A stretch of 64,000 nucleotides of DNA from Bifidobacterium breve DSM 20213 = JCM 1192 (GCF_001025175.1 NZ_AP012324.1:248001-312000); one strand, 5' to 3'; shown: positions 8,774 through 19,802, numbered from the stretch's first letter. Numbers and translations are program-made. The notes: generated from the letters alone by a model not told the origin.

Positions 8774-10308
8774 GGCATCCTCCAGTGGCGGCCGTCGCGT
8801 TCCAGCATCTCATCGGCCTGTGCCGGTCCCCACGTACCAGCGCGGTAGGCCTGCGGCTGGCCGAGCGTGGCCCAGAATTGTTCAATCGGATCGAGGATTT
8901 CCCAGCTCAGGTTCACCTCTTCGGTGGTCGGGAACAGAGGCGGATCGCCGAGCAGCACGTCCAGAATCAGTCGCTCATAGGCTTCCGGCGAGTTTTCGGT
9001 GAAGGAGCGGCCATAGCTGAAGTCCATGTTCACGTCACGGACCTCCATGGTGGAGCCGCCCGGCACCTTGGCGCCGAAGCGCATGGTGACGCCTTCATCG
9101 GGCTGCACGCGAATCACGATGGCGTTCTTGCCGAGTTCGCGCACGGCGGTCTGCTCGAACGGCAGGTGCGGGGCGCGCTTGAACACCACAGCGATTTCGG
9201 TCACGCGCTTGCCCAGGCGCTTGCCGCAGCGCAGGTAGAACGGCACGCCGGCCCAACGGCGGGTGTCGATGTCAAGGCGGATGGCCGCATAGGTTTCGGT
9301 AGTGCTGGAGGGGTCGATGCCCTTCTCCTCGAGGTATCCGACCACTTCGTGCGAACCCTGCCATCCCTTGGCGTACTGGCCGCGTGCGGTATTGGCGGCA
9401 AGATCCTTGGGCAGACGTACAGCGGAGAGCACCTTGGTTTTCTCGGCGGTCAGATCCTTGGCGGTGAAGCTCACCGGCTCTTCCATGGCGGTAAGGGCCA
9501 TGAGCTGAAGCAGATGGTTCTGGATCACGTCTCGTGCGGCGCCGATGCCGTCGTAGTAGCCGGCGCGGCCGCCGATGCCGATGTCTTCGGCCATCGTGAT
9601 TTGCACGTGATCCACATAATTGGCGTTCCAGATCGGCTCGTACATGGCGTTGGCAAAGCGCAGAGCCAGCAGGTTCTGCACGGTTTCCTTGCCGAGGTAG
9701 TGATCGATGCGGAACACGGAGTTCGGGTCGAATACTTCGGAGACCACGCTGTCGAGTTCCTTGGCGCTGGCCAAGTCATGGCCGAACGGCTTCTCGATAA
9801 TCACGCGGCGCCATGCACCTTCGGACGAACGAGACAGGCCGGACGTGGCCAGCTGCTTGGCCACTTGCGGGAATGCGCGCGGCGGCACCGACATGTAAAA
9901 GGCATGATTGCCGCGCGTACCGCGGTCGCGATCAAGCTCCTGCACAGTGGCGCTTAGACGCTCAAAAGCCTCGGGGTCGTCGAACGTGCCCTGCACAAAA
10001 CGGATGCCGGCGGCCAGATTGAGCCAGGTCGATTCTTTGAACGGGGTGCGGCAATGTGCCTGAACCGCGGTCTTGACGAATTCGATGAACCGTTCCTGGG
10101 TCCAATCGCGGCGTGCAAAACCGGTCAGGCCGAAGCTCGGCGGCAATAGGCCACGGTTTGCCAAGTCATAAACGGCCGGCAATAGTTTCTTTTGTGCCAG
10201 ATCACCCGTGACACCGAAAATAACGAGGCTGCACGGGCCGGCGATGCGGGGCAATCGGAGGTCGCGCGAGTCGCGCAGGGGATTGCTCCAGTTGGGGGAT
10301 TCACTCAT
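8770..10308 (-). CDS. zwf: Glucose-6-phosphate 1-dehydrogenase
   Basis: It catalyses the first step of the oxidative pentose-phosphate pathway, glucose 6-phosphate to 6-phosphogluconolactone with NADP reduction. The nucleotide-binding motif LVIFGVTGDLAQKKLLPAVY is near residue 30, the active-site signature with RIDHYLGKETVQN is near 210, and FYLRCGKRLGKRVTEI is near 360. The reading frame is open further upstream, to 10524, but that extension is Arg/His/Pro-rich and unlike the family. The ATG at 10308 gives a protein of 512 residues, the usual size, so it is preferred. The ribosome site there is weak. The gene is first in the zwf-opcA-pgl cluster. Confidence 0.95.
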   Translation of the reverse strand: MSESPNWSNPLRDSRDLRLPRIAGPCSLVIFGVTGDLAQKKLLPAVYDLANRGLLPPSFGLTGFARRDWTQERFIEFVKTAVQAHCRTPFKESTWLNLAAGIRFVQGTFDDPEAFERLSATVQELDRDRGTRGNHAFYMSVPPRAFPQVAKQLATSGLSRSSEGAWRRVIIEKPFGHDLASAKELDSVVSEVFDPNSVFRIDHYLGKETVQNLLALRFANAMYEPIWNANYVDHVQITMAEDIGIGGRAGYYDGIGAARDVIQNHLLQLMALTAMEEPVSFTAKDLTAEKTKVLSAVRLPKDLAANTARGQYAKGWQGSHEVVGYLEEKGIDPSSTTETYAAIRLDIDTRRWAGVPFYLRCGKRLGKRVTEIAVVFKRAPHLPFEQTAVRELGKNAIVIRVQPDEGVTMRFGAKVPGGSTMEVRDVNMDFSYGRSFTENSPEAYERLILDVLLGDPPLFPTTEEVNLSWEILDPIEQFWATLGQPQAYRAGTWGPAQADEMLERDGRHWRMP

Positions 10309-10621
10309 GATTATTAAGGGTAGTCGCCGGAGGCTATCTATCGCTAGAGGCGATATACGATGTGGGCTGCGATTTATCGCACGTTTGTGAAGTGCGGGCG
10401 GGGTAGGAACGGGGTGAAGGCGGGAGTCCAAGCGATGACGCGGTTCGAGATGTGCGCGTGAACACCGTGCAGGCATATCAGCGTGCTGCCAGCATTTTTT
10501 CCAGTGTTCGTGCGAGTGTTCCAAAGATTGGAATCAGGGCTTTTCCATGTCAGCCCATTGGGAGAAAATGCATATGAATTAGTAACACAGTGTCAACTTT
10601 AGATGTGAAGTAATTATTATC
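10309..10621. promoter_or_regulatory. Divergent intergenic region zwf / serine hydrolase
   Basis: This 313-bp gap must hold the zwf promoter (minus strand) and that of the plus-strand hydrolase. The plus-side end (10555-10621) is AT-rich, with a candidate -10 in the run ahead of the ATG. I see no gene, repeat or clear operator. Confidence 0.35.
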
Positions 10622-12475
10622 ATGCCTCGATCAGTGTCTTCGTCGTCGTATCCTCATGAGTCTTCGAGGCATGCCTCCCACGCTGCAAAGCCGCATCGCC
10701 CACATCCACAGCCGTGTAAGCCTCGCCAGCTGCGCCTTGATTGGCAGGCCCTGCTGCGCTTCTTCCAGAATCTGAGTGAGCGGTTGCCGCAACGTCATCA
10801 CGGCAAGGTCAAGATACTTAAAGGTTCCGTATACACACGGCGTCGCATTGTGGTGGGCTGCTTGGGCGTGCTGCTGTTGGTCGAATTGTTCCAGCTGCTC
10901 TGGCCGTCCGACAAATTCTTCCCGCTCGCCACACTTGACGGTCATGCCGTGGGTGGGCAGAGTTCGCAGCAGGCTGCTGAGACGCTTAACGCCGCAACAT
11001 TGAAACGCACAGTAAAGCTGACCGATAAAACCACAGGCACTACGGTGTCGCTTACTGCCAAGCAGGCCGGCATCACGGTGGATTACACGGACCGGGCCAA
11101 GGCGGCGGCCAAGCATTCCGTGGTCAAGCGCATTGTTCCGTTCTCCTGGCTGTTCGTGCACAGCACCACATCCGATTCCCTGCCCGATGCGCTGGGAACG
11201 TCCGACAAGCAGGCGCATGAGGATATGCGCAATGCTTCGGTGCAAGGAACAAAGGGCGAGCTCAAGATAGTCAGCGCGGCACCCGGCTACACCTTTACTC
11301 CTGCGGATATTCGTTCTGCCGCTGGATCGAGTTTTTCCAGCAGCGCTACCGGCGACTTGGCCGCGGCAACCATCGAGATGGGCATCGTGAGCCCCACAGT
11401 CTCTGACGACACCGCCAAGCAACTGCTTGACACTTTGAATAAGGCGCTGAGCAAGGATGTCACGTTCACCTATGAAGACGGCACATGGACAGTGCCGGCC
11501 AAGAAAATCATCAATACTGTCAGTACGACAGTGAATGCGCAAGACAACACCAAGCTGGACGTTACCATCAGCGAATCCAAATTAATGCGGCAGCTCAAAT
11601 CCAAAGGAATCGCTCTCAAGGTGGCAAAGAAAGCCGCTGACGCCGGTGTCACACCTGCGACGATTGCGGTGAAAGGAAGCGCCTATCAAGTCATAGACGC
11701 GAGTGCCACGGCGGCATCGCTGTCAGGCATGCTGGCCAGCGGGCAGAATGCGCCGGTTGCCATTTCAACCAAGGACTTCAGCAACGTTGAGTTGTATGAA
11801 GGTCTGCCCGCCAGCGGCACCATTGAGGAAAAGCTCCAGCAATTGTTCGGCGATGCCGATTATGAGGTCGCCGTCTACGACCTGAAAACCGGCAAATCCA
11901 AGATCCAGATTGACGCGGATACCGCGATGACCTCTGCCAGCACGTACAAGCTGTTCATCGCTTATTCGATGATCCATGCTGTGGAAACCGGCCAAGTCAC
12001 GTGGGATAGCGCGCTCAATGGCATGACGCTGAGTTCCTGCATGGCCACAATGATCATTAATTCCGACAACAGCTGCCCGGAAGCGTGGCTGGCCCGTTAC
12101 GGCTTCAGTACTGTCGCCCAACAGGCGCATGATATCGGAGCCGCCAACACCAACTTCGTGCCGTACGGCATGACCACCACCGCCAACGATTTGGCCACAG
12201 TGCTCAAGGGCTTCTACAGCAACTCGATTGCCTCTCCGGATTCCACGGACCAGCTGTTCTCACTGATGGAAACGCAGGTGTACCGCGAAGGTATTCCTGC
12301 GGGCATAGGCTCGGACGGCGTGGTGCAGGACAAGGTCGGCTTCATGGACGGTTTGCTACACGATGCCGCAATCGTGCGCTCCGATAAAGGCGACTACGCG
12401 ATGGTCATTATGACCGACGGCTCGAGTTGGAACAAAATCGCCCAAGCCAGTCTGCTGATTTACGAGTCTTTGTGA
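10622..12475 (+). CDS. Membrane-anchored beta-lactamase-fold serine hydrolase
   Basis: A 617-residue type II membrane protein. A basic His/Pro-rich cytoplasmic tail of about 75 residues precedes one transmembrane segment (about 78-95). The next 300 residues are Ala/Thr/Lys-rich repeats resembling the peptidoglycan-binding-4 modules found before L,D-transpeptidase and VanW-like domains. The C-terminal domain (about 390-617) has a class A beta-lactamase pattern: STYK as the SxxK serine box (about 440), SDN in NSDNSCPEAWL (about 480) and, in place of KTG, a KVG motif near 575. It probably acts on the cell wall or on a beta-lactam-like substrate outside the membrane. The KVG replacement argues against a typical beta-lactamase. 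No strong ribosome site is seen. Confidence 0.75.
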   Translation: MPRSVSSSSYPHESSRHASHAAKPHRPHPQPCKPRQLRLDWQALLRFFQNLSERLPQRHHGKVKILKGSVYTRRRIVVGCLGVLLLVELFQLLWPSDKFFPLATLDGHAVGGQSSQQAAETLNAATLKRTVKLTDKTTGTTVSLTAKQAGITVDYTDRAKAAAKHSVVKRIVPFSWLFVHSTTSDSLPDALGTSDKQAHEDMRNASVQGTKGELKIVSAAPGYTFTPADIRSAAGSSFSSSATGDLAAATIEMGIVSPTVSDDTAKQLLDTLNKALSKDVTFTYEDGTWTVPAKKIINTVSTTVNAQDNTKLDVTISESKLMRQLKSKGIALKVAKKAADAGVTPATIAVKGSAYQVIDASATAASLSGMLASGQNAPVAISTKDFSNVELYEGLPASGTIEEKLQQLFGDADYEVAVYDLKTGKSKIQIDADTAMTSASTYKLFIAYSMIHAVETGQVTWDSALNGMTLSSCMATMIINSDNSCPEAWLARYGFSTVAQQAHDIGAANTNFVPYGMTTTANDLATVLKGFYSNSIASPDSTDQLFSLMETQVYREGIPAGIGSDGVVQDKVGFMDGLLHDAAIVRSDKGDYAMVIMTDGSSWNKIAQASLLIYESL

Positions 12476-12557
12476 GTTCTGAAGGCCTGCGGCTGCTGCT
12501 GGTTTTCGCAACGCCGTAGTTGAAATATCCCAAGACGGTGTGTAGTTTAGTAGAGTT

Positions 12558-12630
12558 GCCCCTCTAGCTCAACGGTTAGAGCAGCGTCCTTTTAAGTCGT
12601 GGGTTGTGGGTTCGAATCCCACGGGGGGCA
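12558..12630 (+). tRNA. tRNA-Lys (anticodon TTT)
   Basis: The 73-nt cloverleaf folds with acceptor GCCCCTC/GGGGGGC, a D arm with GCTC/GAGC, the anticodon loop CTTTTAA giving TTT, and a T arm GTGGG-TTCGAAT-CCCAC. One T-T mismatch lies in the anticodon stem. The discriminator base is A. CCA is not encoded. Confidence 0.93.
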
Positions 12631-12704
12631 CGAGTGAATCCTTAGAATCGCAATGGTTCCAAGGATTTTTGGTTCGACCAGCCCGGCTCCTAGAGTGGTA
12701 CTCC

Positions 12705-14225
12705 ATGTCATGCACCACGATTCTTGTCGGCAAAAACGCCAGCTACGACGGTTCCACCATCATCGCCCGCGACGACGATTCAGGCTCCGGCCGTTACGAT
12801 CCCAAGCGTTTCGTCGCCGTCGCCCCTGAAGACCAGCCGCGCCACTACCGCAGTGTGCTCAGTCACGTCGAAATCGACCTGCCGGACAATCCCTGCCGTT
12901 ACACCATCGCTCCCAATGTGCTGAACAATCGTGGTGTGCTGGCCGAGGCCGGTGCCAATGAACACAATGTGGCAATGAGCGCCACCGAAACCATCGCCGT
13001 CAACGAGCGCGTGCTTGGAGCGGACCCGATGGTCGAGCTCAAGCCGGCCGTTAGCGAGCCCAACAGCCCCGATTATCAAGCCGAACAGCCGGGCGGCATC
13101 GGCGAAGAGGACATCATCACCCTCGTGCTGCCATATGTCGCCACCGCTCGTGAAGGCGTCGCTCGGTTGGGCGAGCTGCTTGGAACTTATGGCACCTACG
13201 AATCGAACGGCGTAATCATTTCTGACGTAGACGAGATTTGGTACGTCGAAACTATCGGCGGCCACCATTGGATCGCCCGCCGCGTGCCCGATGATTGCTA
13301 CGCCACCATCCCCAACCAGCTCGGTATCGATGATTTCGACCTCGCGGACGCATTCGGCGAACGGCGTGAATACATGTGCAGCGCCGACCTGCGCGAGTTC
13401 ATGGCGGTGCATCACCTCGACCGCACGATGGGTGCGACGTCGGGCCGTTTCAACCCGCGTAAGGCCTTCGGCGCCGCCACTGCCAAAGACCATATTTACA
13501 ACACGCCTCGCGCTTGGTACATGCAGCGTCATCTCAACCCGAGCGAGGACTGGGATTCGCCGTCCGCCCGCTATACGCCTGAATCCGATGACATTCCGTG
13601 GTGTCGCGTACCGGAAGACAAGGTGAGCCTTGAGGACGTCGATTTCCTGCTGTCCTCACACTTCGAAGGCACGCCATACGACCCGTATGGTACGACCGGT
13701 ACGTCGGAATCGCGCCACCGGTACCGTCCGATTGGTGTGAACCGCACCGGCCATATGGTGGCGATTCAGATTCGTCCGTATGTGTCGGCTGCCAATCGCA
13801 CGGTGATGTGGGTGTCGTTCGGTTCCGGCCCGTTCACTGCTGCTGCGCCGTTCTACGCAAACGTCAACGATACGCCTGCCTACCTGCGTGACACCACGCC
13901 CGAAGTCTCCACTGGCAACCTGTATTGGACGAACCGCCTGATCGCCGTTGTGGCCGACGCGCACTGGTATGAGACGAACCGGTTCATCGAGGGCTATGCC
14001 GAGGGTGTGCGCGCGTTCGGTCACCAGCTTGTCGAACGTACGGATGCTTCGTTGGCCGCTGGCGGTGAGGTCGCGCACGATGTGCCGACCGTGTTGGAGC
14101 AGGCCAACGACGACATGGCCGACTACCTGCGCGAACACACGACCAAGCTGCTGAACGACGTGCTGTACACCTCCAGCAACTTGATGCACAACAGTTTTGC
14201 AATGTCCGACCGCTGGGCCGAGTAG
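12705..14225 (+). CDS. pepD: C69-family dipeptidase
   Basis: An N-terminal-nucleophile dipeptidase of family C69, which cleaves a broad range of dipeptides in the cytoplasm. The mature N-terminus is MSCTTILVGKNASYDGSTII: Cys3 is the expected nucleophile after processing, and the DGST-IIARDDD motif is typical of the family. GRFNPRKAFG and RAWYMQRHLNPS lie in the middle of the chain. The protein has 506 residues from the ATG at 12705. The frame is open further upstream into the tRNA gene, but only this start puts the Cys at the N-terminus. It follows tRNA-Lys by 74 bp. Confidence 0.92.
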   Translation: MSCTTILVGKNASYDGSTIIARDDDSGSGRYDPKRFVAVAPEDQPRHYRSVLSHVEIDLPDNPCRYTIAPNVLNNRGVLAEAGANEHNVAMSATETIAVNERVLGADPMVELKPAVSEPNSPDYQAEQPGGIGEEDIITLVLPYVATAREGVARLGELLGTYGTYESNGVIISDVDEIWYVETIGGHHWIARRVPDDCYATIPNQLGIDDFDLADAFGERREYMCSADLREFMAVHHLDRTMGATSGRFNPRKAFGAATAKDHIYNTPRAWYMQRHLNPSEDWDSPSARYTPESDDIPWCRVPEDKVSLEDVDFLLSSHFEGTPYDPYGTTGTSESRHRYRPIGVNRTGHMVAIQIRPYVSAANRTVMWVSFGSGPFTAAAPFYANVNDTPAYLRDTTPEVSTGNLYWTNRLIAVVADAHWYETNRFIEGYAEGVRAFGHQLVERTDASLAAGGEVAHDVPTVLEQANDDMADYLREHTTKLLNDVLYTSSNLMHNSFAMSDRWAE

Positions 14226-14249
14226 CAAAACATCGGTTGGTAATAGTTA

Positions 14250-14280
14250 TGCCCCCTGCTTGGTGTGTCAGCGGGGGGCA
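14250..14280. terminator. Terminator between pepD and the glycosyltransferase gene
   Basis: A hairpin with arms TGCCCCCTGCT and AGCGGGGGGCA lies between two convergent genes. It has no strong T-run. Confidence 0.65.
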
Positions 14281-14289
14281 AACCTTGGC

Positions 14290-15324
14290 CTAGTTGAAGC
14301 CGACGATCCGCTCGGCGATGAGATAGCCGTTGCGCACGATCCAACGGCCGGGTTTGCCGGGCAAATTGAGCGCGCGGGACATCAGTTTGGCGCGCACATC
14401 CTTGCCGATGGCCGGTGAATAGGCGTCAATCGCGTCCCACAGCTCGGTTTTCTTAACATAATTGGCCGGATCGCGCGAAAGGATCAGGAACGCCGAGGTC
14501 ACGCATGACTCGATTGCCAGGAAGTGAATCATGTACCGGTACAGGCCTTCCGGCACTGTGCCGCGTTCGGGCGTGGCCTCGGTCATCAACCGGTTGACGA
14601 GCCGCAGCTGGTCCACGCGGCGAATCATCACGTCGGTCTGCACGCTCTGGCCCTCACGCCCGATGAAGTAGTGATAGAACGGCACATCGAGATACTGGAT
14701 GCGCTTCACCCACGGGAACGGCTGGTACGAGTAATAGAAATCGACGTAGAACGTGTGCTCGGGCAACTGCAGCCCGGAATCGCGCACCACCTGCGTGCGG
14801 AAAGTGAGCGCATGCATGATGATGTACTGAGCCAGGCCGAACTTGCCCAGATCATCCCAGCCGAGCACGCGGCCGGTCTCCATCACATGACGGAAATTCA
14901 CCACGATCTTGTGGCGCTTGGTCACTTTGTCATACACATAGTTGGTCACCAGCATGTCGATCGGCTCGCTGGCCTCACGTTGCGCGCGCAACGTGGCCAG
15001 AACCGTGTCGATGGCCTGCGGGTCGACCCAATCGTCCGCATCCACCACCTTGACATACATGCCTGTCGCCGCCGCGATACCGGTGTTCACCGCGCCGCCG
15101 TGACCCTTGTTCTCCTGATGAATCGCCCGCACGACGCCTGGATTGGTGCGTTCCAGCTTACGCGCGTACTCCAGCGTGCCGTCTTTCGAACCGTCGTCCA
15201 CAATCAGCACTTCGAGGTCGCGGGTGTCGCTCGCCGAAAGCAGCGAGTTCACGCAACGGTCGAGATAGGACTCCATATTGTATGCGGGGATTACAAAGGT
15301 GAGCGTCTTTGCCGTGTTGGTCAT
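14290..15324 (-). CDS. Family 2 glycosyltransferase
   Basis: A 344-residue GT-A fold transferase that moves a sugar from a nucleotide donor, probably to a cell-surface glycan. The N-terminal part has FVIPAYNMESYLDRCVNSLL, VLIVDDGSKDGT (first metal and nucleotide Asp) and KGHGGAVNTGI, followed by VKVVDADDWVDP (the DxD motif) near residue 100. A soft ER/LR-rich acceptor domain fills the C-terminus, without transmembrane segments. It is 23 bp downstream of a TetR gene on the same strand, so they may share a transcript. The acceptor is unknown. Confidence 0.88.
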   Translation of the reverse strand: MTNTAKTLTFVIPAYNMESYLDRCVNSLLSASDTRDLEVLIVDDGSKDGTLEYARKLERTNPGVVRAIHQENKGHGGAVNTGIAAATGMYVKVVDADDWVDPQAIDTVLATLRAQREASEPIDMLVTNYVYDKVTKRHKIVVNFRHVMETGRVLGWDDLGKFGLAQYIIMHALTFRTQVVRDSGLQLPEHTFYVDFYYSYQPFPWVKRIQYLDVPFYHYFIGREGQSVQTDVMIRRVDQLRLVNRLMTEATPERGTVPEGLYRYMIHFLAIESCVTSAFLILSRDPANYVKKTELWDAIDAYSPAIGKDVRAKLMSRALNLPGKPGRWIVRNGYLIAERIVGFN

Positions 15325-15347
15325 GAAAGCCTTACGTCCTCACATAT

Positions 15348-16196
15348 TTAGTCGTTCTGTTCAGTTTCCTGTTCAAACCGTAGCACTTCGGCTTCCGGCT
15401 CGGCAGAGTGTTGCGCAACCTGCTTCCCTGAACTCACATTCTGCAACCCTGAATCTTCCCTGAGCGTGTGGTCGAGGTCCGTCTGCTTTAAGGGCGATGA
15501 TGCCTCGCCGTCCGGGACCGGTGTTTCGGCATCGATCCCGCGTTTGGCCCGGCGCTCGGCCTCCTTCCGGGCCTTGACGCCTTCAAACAACAGCTGCGGC
15601 TTGGAATCGAGCCGGCTCAGGCCATGCCATGCCAGGTCCACGATGTACGCGGCCAGCTGCTCCTTGCTCACCTTGGGCCGGTCGGCCCAGTACTGGCCGG
15701 TGAACACGGTCATGCCCACCAGCATCTGTGCGTAGTATGGCACGCCCTTAACGGAGAGCTTCTGCCGTTTGAATGTTTCGGAAAGAATATCTTCAACGCG
15801 CACGGCGATATCGCCCAACAGCGAGCTGAACGAGCCGGACGGATCGGTGCTGGGCGAGTCGCGTACCAGCACCTGGAATCCTTCGGCGTTCTCTTCGATA
15901 TAGGTGAGCAATGCCAGTGCCGTACGTTCCACAATCTGGCGCGGATTTACGGTCGGGTCATCCAATGCGGCTTCCAGCACACTGGTCAGCGCTCGCATCT
16001 CACGATCCACGATTACGGCGTACAGGCCTTCCTTGCCGCCGAAGTGCTCGTACACAATCGGTTTGGACACCTTGGCGTGTGCCGCAATCTCCTCGACGCT
16101 CACTGCCTCGAAGCCTTTGGCGGCAAATAATGCCCGCCCGATTTCAATCAGCTGTTCGCGCCGCTGCAGCGATGTCATGCGTGAAGAATGTGCCAT
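15348..16196 (-). CDS. TetR/AcrR-family transcriptional regulator
   Basis: A one-component DNA-binding regulator of 282 residues. The helix-turn-helix at about residues 25-55 reads VEEIAAHAKVSKPIVYEHFG, which is characteristic of TetR proteins. The ligand domain spans about 60-200 and carries a TetR C-terminal region similar to actinobacterial lipid or envelope regulators. The last 80 residues are hydrophilic and low in complexity, longer than usual. It is divergent from ftsY with a 66-bp gap and precedes the glycosyltransferase gene. Its target and ligand cannot be read here. The adjacent gene is a natural candidate target. Confidence 0.88.
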   Translation of the reverse strand: MAHSSRMTSLQRREQLIEIGRALFAAKGFEAVSVEEIAAHAKVSKPIVYEHFGGKEGLYAVIVDREMRALTSVLEAALDDPTVNPRQIVERTALALLTYIEENAEGFQVLVRDSPSTDPSGSFSSLLGDIAVRVEDILSETFKRQKLSVKGVPYYAQMLVGMTVFTGQYWADRPKVSKEQLAAYIVDLAWHGLSRLDSKPQLLFEGVKARKEAERRAKRGIDAETPVPDGEASSPLKQTDLDHTLREDSGLQNVSSGKQVAQHSAEPEAEVLRFEQETEQND

Positions 16197-16262
16197 AAAA
16201 CTCCAGCTTAGTCGGCGGCTGGAATCGGCGGGGATTCCGTCTGCGGGCTAGACTTGGCAGAT

Positions 16263-17528
16263 ATGGATATGAATACTGTGCTCGCCATTGCTGGCGTGAT
16301 TGTGGTGGCGATTGTCGTAATCGCCCTGAGTGTGTGGCCGGGCAAGTCCCGCAAGCGCGATTTGGATCGTGCGATGGGCAAGACTGCTCCCGATGATAAG
16401 CGCACCCGCGATGCCAAGGCCGCTGCCGATGCGCGACTGACAGCGGAAGCTGAGGCTGCCAAAGAGAGCGAGAAAGCCGGAGGTGCTGCGGCCGGTACCG
16501 CTGCGACGGGCAAGTCCGCTGCGGACGCCGAATCCGTTAGCCCTGCTGCCAAGCCGGCTGCGGCCGAGTCCACACCCGAACCCGCCAAGACGGAAACTCC
16601 GGAATCAGTCGGCTCCCGCCTGACCCGGCTCAAGGCCAAGCTCGCCAAATCCGGCAATCCCTTTGGCAAAGCGCTGTTCGACATTTTGGCCAAGGACAAC
16701 CTGTCTGAGTCTGATTGGGAGGATGTCGAAGACACACTGCTGCTGGCGGACGTCGGCGCCGAGGCCTCCGCGCAACTGGTCGACGATCTGAAAACCGATG
16801 CCCGCATCACGGGTAAGGCCGACCCCGCCGAGGTGCGAGCCACGTTGAAGGACAAGTTGCTTGACCTGGTTGGCCGTGACACGGATCGTCGCCTCAATGT
16901 TGAGAAGCCGGGTGCCAACAAGCCCGGTGTCATCATCATGGTCGGTGTTAATGGCACTGGTAAAACCACCACGGCTGGCAAGTTGGCACGACTGTTCGTA
17001 TCTGAAGACAAGCAGGTTATCATGGGCGCCGCCGACACCTTCCGTGCCGCTGCCGCCGATCAGCTTGAGACATGGGGCGCGCGCGTCAACGTACCGGTAG
17101 TCCGCGCCGACAAGGACGGTGCCGATCCGGCGTCCGTCGCGTTTGAGGCATCCGCCAAAGCCAAGGAAGCGAATGCGGATGTGCTCATCATCGACACTGC
17201 AGGCCGTCTGCAGAACAAGGCGAACCTGATGGACGAGCTCGGCAAAATCCGTCGTGTCACTGAGAAGAACCTGCCGGTGGACGAGGTGCTGCTTGTGCTT
17301 GATGCCACCACCGGTCAGAACGGTATGGCCCAGGCCAAGGTGTTCGCTGAAGCCATCGGTATCACCGGTGTGGTGCTTTCCAAGCTTGACGGTTCCGCCA
17401 AGGGCGGCATTGTGATCAGCGTGCAGAAGGAGCTCGGCGTGCCGGTCAAGCTTGTGGGTCTTGGCGAGGGCCCGGACGATCTGGCGCCGTTCGATCCCGA
17501 AGGCTTCGTAGACGGCATTCTCGCGTAA
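16263..17528 (+). CDS. ftsY: Signal recognition particle receptor FtsY
   Basis: FtsY is the membrane-bound GTPase that receives the SRP-ribosome complex and delivers it to the Sec translocon. One N-terminal hydrophobic segment (about residues 5-22) anchors it, followed by an acidic and Ala-rich A domain (about 30-115). The NG domain contains GVNGTGKTTTAGKLA (G1), DTFRAAAADQL, DTAGRLQ (G3) and LSKLDGSAKGG (G4). The length is 421 residues from the ATG at 16263. An in-frame TTG three codons upstream at 16254 is an alternative start. The gene is divergent from the TetR gene. Confidence 0.95.
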   Translation: MDMNTVLAIAGVIVVAIVVIALSVWPGKSRKRDLDRAMGKTAPDDKRTRDAKAAADARLTAEAEAAKESEKAGGAAAGTAATGKSAADAESVSPAAKPAAAESTPEPAKTETPESVGSRLTRLKAKLAKSGNPFGKALFDILAKDNLSESDWEDVEDTLLLADVGAEASAQLVDDLKTDARITGKADPAEVRATLKDKLLDLVGRDTDRRLNVEKPGANKPGVIIMVGVNGTGKTTTAGKLARLFVSEDKQVIMGAADTFRAAAADQLETWGARVNVPVVRADKDGADPASVAFEASAKAKEANADVLIIDTAGRLQNKANLMDELGKIRRVTEKNLPVDEVLLVLDATTGQNGMAQAKVFAEAIGITGVVLSKLDGSAKGGIVISVQKELGVPVKLVGLGEGPDDLAPFDPEGFVDGILA

Positions 17529-17578
17529 GCCAACGTCCACGTTGTGAGAGCGCAAAACGCGCGACTTACCTATAAACC

Positions 17579-17620
17579 AAGCCCCGAATCATGCTCGAAA
17601 CATGGTCGGGGCTTCGTCAT
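17579..17620 (+). terminator. Rho-independent terminator of ftsY
   Basis: AAGCCCCGA pairs with TCGGGGCTT (17579-17587 with 17606-17614), the inner arms ATCATG and CATGGT extend the stem, and a short T-rich tail follows. Confidence 0.75.
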
Positions 17621-17835
17621 ATCCGTTGGAATCGCGCCAAAATTTCCCCGAGCGGTCGCACGTACGCTTCCAGCCACGCTTAACAATCGCGTAACTTGTC
17701 GTAACGAAACCAAAACGCGACCGGCTTTAACTGACGAACTGTTAGCCCCCATAAGGGGGACGGCATTGTAGAGACAAAGTCGACGCCGGCTGCGCAAAGC
17801 CCCCGGTGCCCTGAACGAAAGAGAGGGAGGTAGAC
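17621..17835 (+). promoter_or_regulatory. amt leader and promoter region
   Basis: This leader contains four close sites of the (T/G)(T/A)AAC type: TTAAC at 17680-17684, GTAAC at 17691-17695, GTAAC at 17701-17705 and GAAAC at 17706-17710. A small hairpin CCCCCATAAGGGGG lies at 17746-17759. The cluster could be a nitrogen-regulator binding site (GlnR-like half-sites). A GAGGGAGG ribosome site precedes the amt ATG. Confidence 0.35.
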
Positions 17836-19471
<1,636 letters not shown>

Positions 19472-19518
19472 TAAGGCGTCCGTTCCCCGGAGAGAGGTTC
19501 GGGTTATCAAATAGACAG

Positions 19519-19556
19519 ATCCCCGCACGCTGCCGTATGGCCGTGCGGGGATTTTT
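19519..19556 (+). terminator. Rho-independent terminator after glnK
   Basis: ATCCCCGCACG pairs with CGTGCGGGGAT and is followed by TTTTT (stem 19519-19552). Confidence 0.88.
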
Positions 19557-19578
19557 GTGGTGGTTGGGGTACTTGGGC

Positions 19579-19765
19579 TTCAAGGGGCTGATTCATCCTG
19601 TTCCGGAGGTCTACTTCCGTTTCAAGGGGCTGTTGGTGAAGTATCCGCGCTCTGAGAATGGCGGAATGACGTAGAGCTCGATCTCCGAATAAGCTGTATA
19701 CGAATTGGTGGCAGCCCCTTGAAGCGGAGATAGACCTCCGGGAAACGACAAATCAGCCCCTTGAA
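19579..19765. repeat. Inverted repeat carrying TTCAAGGGGCTG boxes
   Basis: A 187-bp imperfect palindrome. The left arm is TTCAAGGGGCTGAT (19579-19592), GGAGGTCTA (19605-19613), TTCAAGGGGCTG (19621-19632). The right arm mirrors it as CAGCCCCTTGAA (19712-19723), TAGACCTCC (19731-19739), ATCAGCCCCTTGAA (19752-19765). A central part of about 79 bp is not palindromic. It lies between glnK and glnD, and its right end runs into the glnD start region. Confidence 0.8.
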
Positions 19766-19802
19766 ACGCGAAATGACATCATCATCGATGAAAGATGGAG
19801 CG

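Noticed and set aside
10622..12475. Active class A beta-lactamase
   Set aside because: SxxK and SDN are present, but the KTG box is replaced by KVG and the protein has a long wall-binding N-terminal part; a cell-wall role is more likely.
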